A stretch of 64,000 nucleotides of DNA from positions 2,264,043-2,328,042 of the forward strand of contig NC_031477.1 in NCBI RefSeq assembly GCF_000006565.2, in the 5' to 3' direction. The translations under genes and the position numbers were made by a program. Positions within the stretch are counted from its first letter, which is position 1; each line of letters starts with the position of its first letter. The notes beneath the pieces are model-generated. The model made no database searches. It had not been told where the DNA came from and worked only from the letters and a program-made list of their open reading frames with translations. Source of the stretch: Toxoplasma gondii ME49. Its lineage: Eukaryota > Apicomplexa > Conoidasida > Eucoccidiorida > Sarcocystidae. Positions 62,545 to 64,000 of this stretch are shown here, in pieces.

Positions 62545-62769
62545 AAAACAAGTTTCGTCCTTTCAAAAGAACGGGTGCTCTTACCTCGCTCTACAGGTTT
62601 CTGCTTTTTTCCAGGTTCAAGGACGTCCTGGCCATTTGAGTGCCCGAGCATCCTCCAAAAAAAACGCCAGCGAGTGCTGTACACATTTCCCGTCTCATCC
62701 CGTCTGTCTCTCTGAAAGGGGCTGCAGTCAATGATACCCAACGCTGTATGTGCACTTACACATGAACGA

Positions 62770-62800
<31 letters not shown>

Positions 62801-62908
62801 CATATATATATGTATATGTATATTTGTATGTGTATATATAGAGCATATATAAGACTGCGTAAATTGAGCTGTACGTAGATGCATCCATGAATGCCTGTAT
62901 CTTGATGT
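62545..62908. other. Convergent 3' intergenic region with TA/CATA microsatellite
   Basis: Space between the stop of the type I membrane protein gene and the stop of the minus-strand gene at the right edge. It includes the repeat at 62775-62840. Nothing else is seen. Confidence 0.5.
62775..62840. repeat. TA-rich microsatellite
   Basis: (TA)n with CATATATATATG and GTATATGTATATTTG interruptions in the 3' intergenic region. Confidence 0.9.
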
Positions 62909-63887
62909 TTAACTGCGTGCACAGGGGCGGCCTTGCCCGTCTCGTAGGCAGTTCTTAAGGGAGACTTTTCTGTCAAGTCTTTTGAGGTCGATGCTTCGCT
63001 TTCTGTTTTCTTTTGGCGCGTTGCTCGAGCTCCTGTGGAAAAAACGAGCTTGCTGATCAGTGAGAGAAGGCACTTTTGGACTGTGTGGCGTCTTTTTCTT
63101 CGGTGGTTGGGGGCTTGCCCGAGGGAGACAGGCAACGCGATCGGATGCAAACTCTCCCTCTTGACGTAGGTCACAGTCTCTCGAGTTTTCCTCGTGCGTT
63201 TTTCTCCGTGGCACCTGTTGCGCGCTCATTGGCGGCAGAAGCCCAGCGAAGGCGGTCTTCCCTGTGTTTCTGAGAAAGTCCTCTTTTTCAAAGTGCTGCG
63301 CGGCTTCAACGTGTGTCAACGTGAACTGGAGGGAGGCCCACAGACTGCATATAGCGAGACTCTACTGGACTGGGCGAGTCAAGCAGATTCAAGAAGATCT
63401 GATTTGTTGGGCTTTCTCCATCGCGCTCAGTGCGCAGTCCCGCCCAGGGTGTAGGCACGCGTAGATTCGTACCTCCATACACATGCAGATGCAGCTCTCT
63501 TCGAAGCGCAAAGAGAGTCTCGACATGTACAGTTTTTATTTACGAAAAGGGAGACTGCAAGCAAGGTTACAGAGTCCGAGTTTCTCGTGGAGAAACACGG
63601 TTTAGAACGGAGAGCACAGACTTGCTGAGCGGACATTTCACGGGAAGTCAGGCATCCTGGCGTTCCCCAGTTTTCGCGGAATGTGCGGTTCTCAGCAAGT
63701 CGCTTCGACGGCCGATATCGGCAGAATTGGTTTTTGTTTCTGTCTTTGCGAGTCGTTTCCAGAAAACCGGTCTCCAACCAGTTGTCACAGAGTCTCAAGT
63801 CGAATTCTCGTTGAATGCGCAAAACGTCACGAGAGCCTTCAGATTCCACTCCCAGATAACGCGTGTAGCAGCGTTTCCCCACCTCGT
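62909..63887 (-). CDS. Unrecognised gene, 3' terminal exon and a probable upstream exon; 5' end outside window
   Basis: The terminal exon 62909-63325 starts after a good acceptor (GCCTCCCTCCAG), is phase 0 and encodes 138 residues ending at TAA. It begins FTLTHVEAAQHFEKEDFLRN, passes through a Lys/Pro-rich linker and ends with SIDLKRLDRKVSLKNCLRD and a basic tail. About 440 bases upstream a second exon-like segment, 63768-63887, follows an acceptor (GTTTGCGCAG) and encodes DEVGKRCYTRYLGVESEG and VLRIQREFDLRLCDNWLE, clearly coding in composition. The phases of the two do not join directly with the best donors, so an alternative donor or a small exon between them is missing from my model. The basic, small-exon character might suit an organellar ribosomal or RNA-binding protein, but that is a guess. 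Confidence 0.45.
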
Positions 63888-64000
63888 CTGCGCAAACCTT
63901 GAGCATCCTAAACTTCATTTGTCCCCGTCTGCGTTTATCTGGAAACTCACTCCATCACCCTCCCAAACAGAAGAAGAGAGTCCTCATTCGACTATGGGCT

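Noticed and set aside
1..64000. Search for tRNA, rRNA, transposon, CRISPR and bacterial operon signals
   Set aside because: No cloverleaf, rRNA core sequence, transposase or reverse transcriptase motif, or spaced direct-repeat array was recognised by eye. A tRNAscan and a repeat search would be decisive.

Overview
The window looks like nuclear DNA of a cyst-forming coccidian apicomplexan, most likely Toxoplasma gondii or a close sarcocystid such as Neospora or Hammondia. The basis is long GC-rich exons coding for Ser/Ala/Glu-rich low-complexity protein, introns of a few hundred bases with GTAAGT/GTGAGC-type donors, many (TA)n microsatellites and frequent TGCATGC words. Species and chromosome cannot be fixed from the sequence alone. 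There are no operons, rRNA, tRNA, transposons or CRISPR arrays that I can support. Exon structures below were assembled by hand from open frames, GT/AG sites and matching codon phase.

Layout, left to right. (1) 1-1013, minus: the 5' part of a secreted Cys-rich protein that runs off the left edge. (2) 4308-11902, plus: a three-exon gene for a coiled-coil protein of about 2,300 residues. (3) 13711-21847, minus: a ten-exon gene of about 1,150 residues combining a RING-CH zinc finger with an FHA phosphopeptide-binding domain. (4) 21848-27574: mostly empty, with one weak two-exon candidate. (5) 27575-38563, plus, perhaps extending to 39662: a gene of about 3,000 residues for a bacterial-type alpha-2-macroglobulin-like protein with a secretory N-terminus. 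The thioester motif appears to be lost. (6) 39.7-48 kb: sparse, with a 189-residue single-exon protein, a two-pass membrane protein and one weak small candidate. (7) 48065-59122, minus: a THO complex subunit 1 (THOC1/HPR1) homologue in at least 13 exons, with a phase-compatible chain of exon-like segments upstream. (8) 61063-62544, plus: an intronless type I membrane protein with a signal peptide. (9) 62909-63887 and beyond, minus: the 3' end of an unrecognised gene.

The genes do not form one pathway. They cover mRNA export (THOC1), ubiquitin and phospho-signalling (RING-CH/FHA), secreted or surface proteins (Cys-rich protein, macroglobulin-like protein, type I membrane protein) and a probable cytoskeletal coiled-coil protein. 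The macroglobulin-like locus is the most unusual element. (TA)n microsatellites crowd the introns of the two minus-strand genes and are essentially absent between about 20 and 47.5 kb, around the macroglobulin-like gene.
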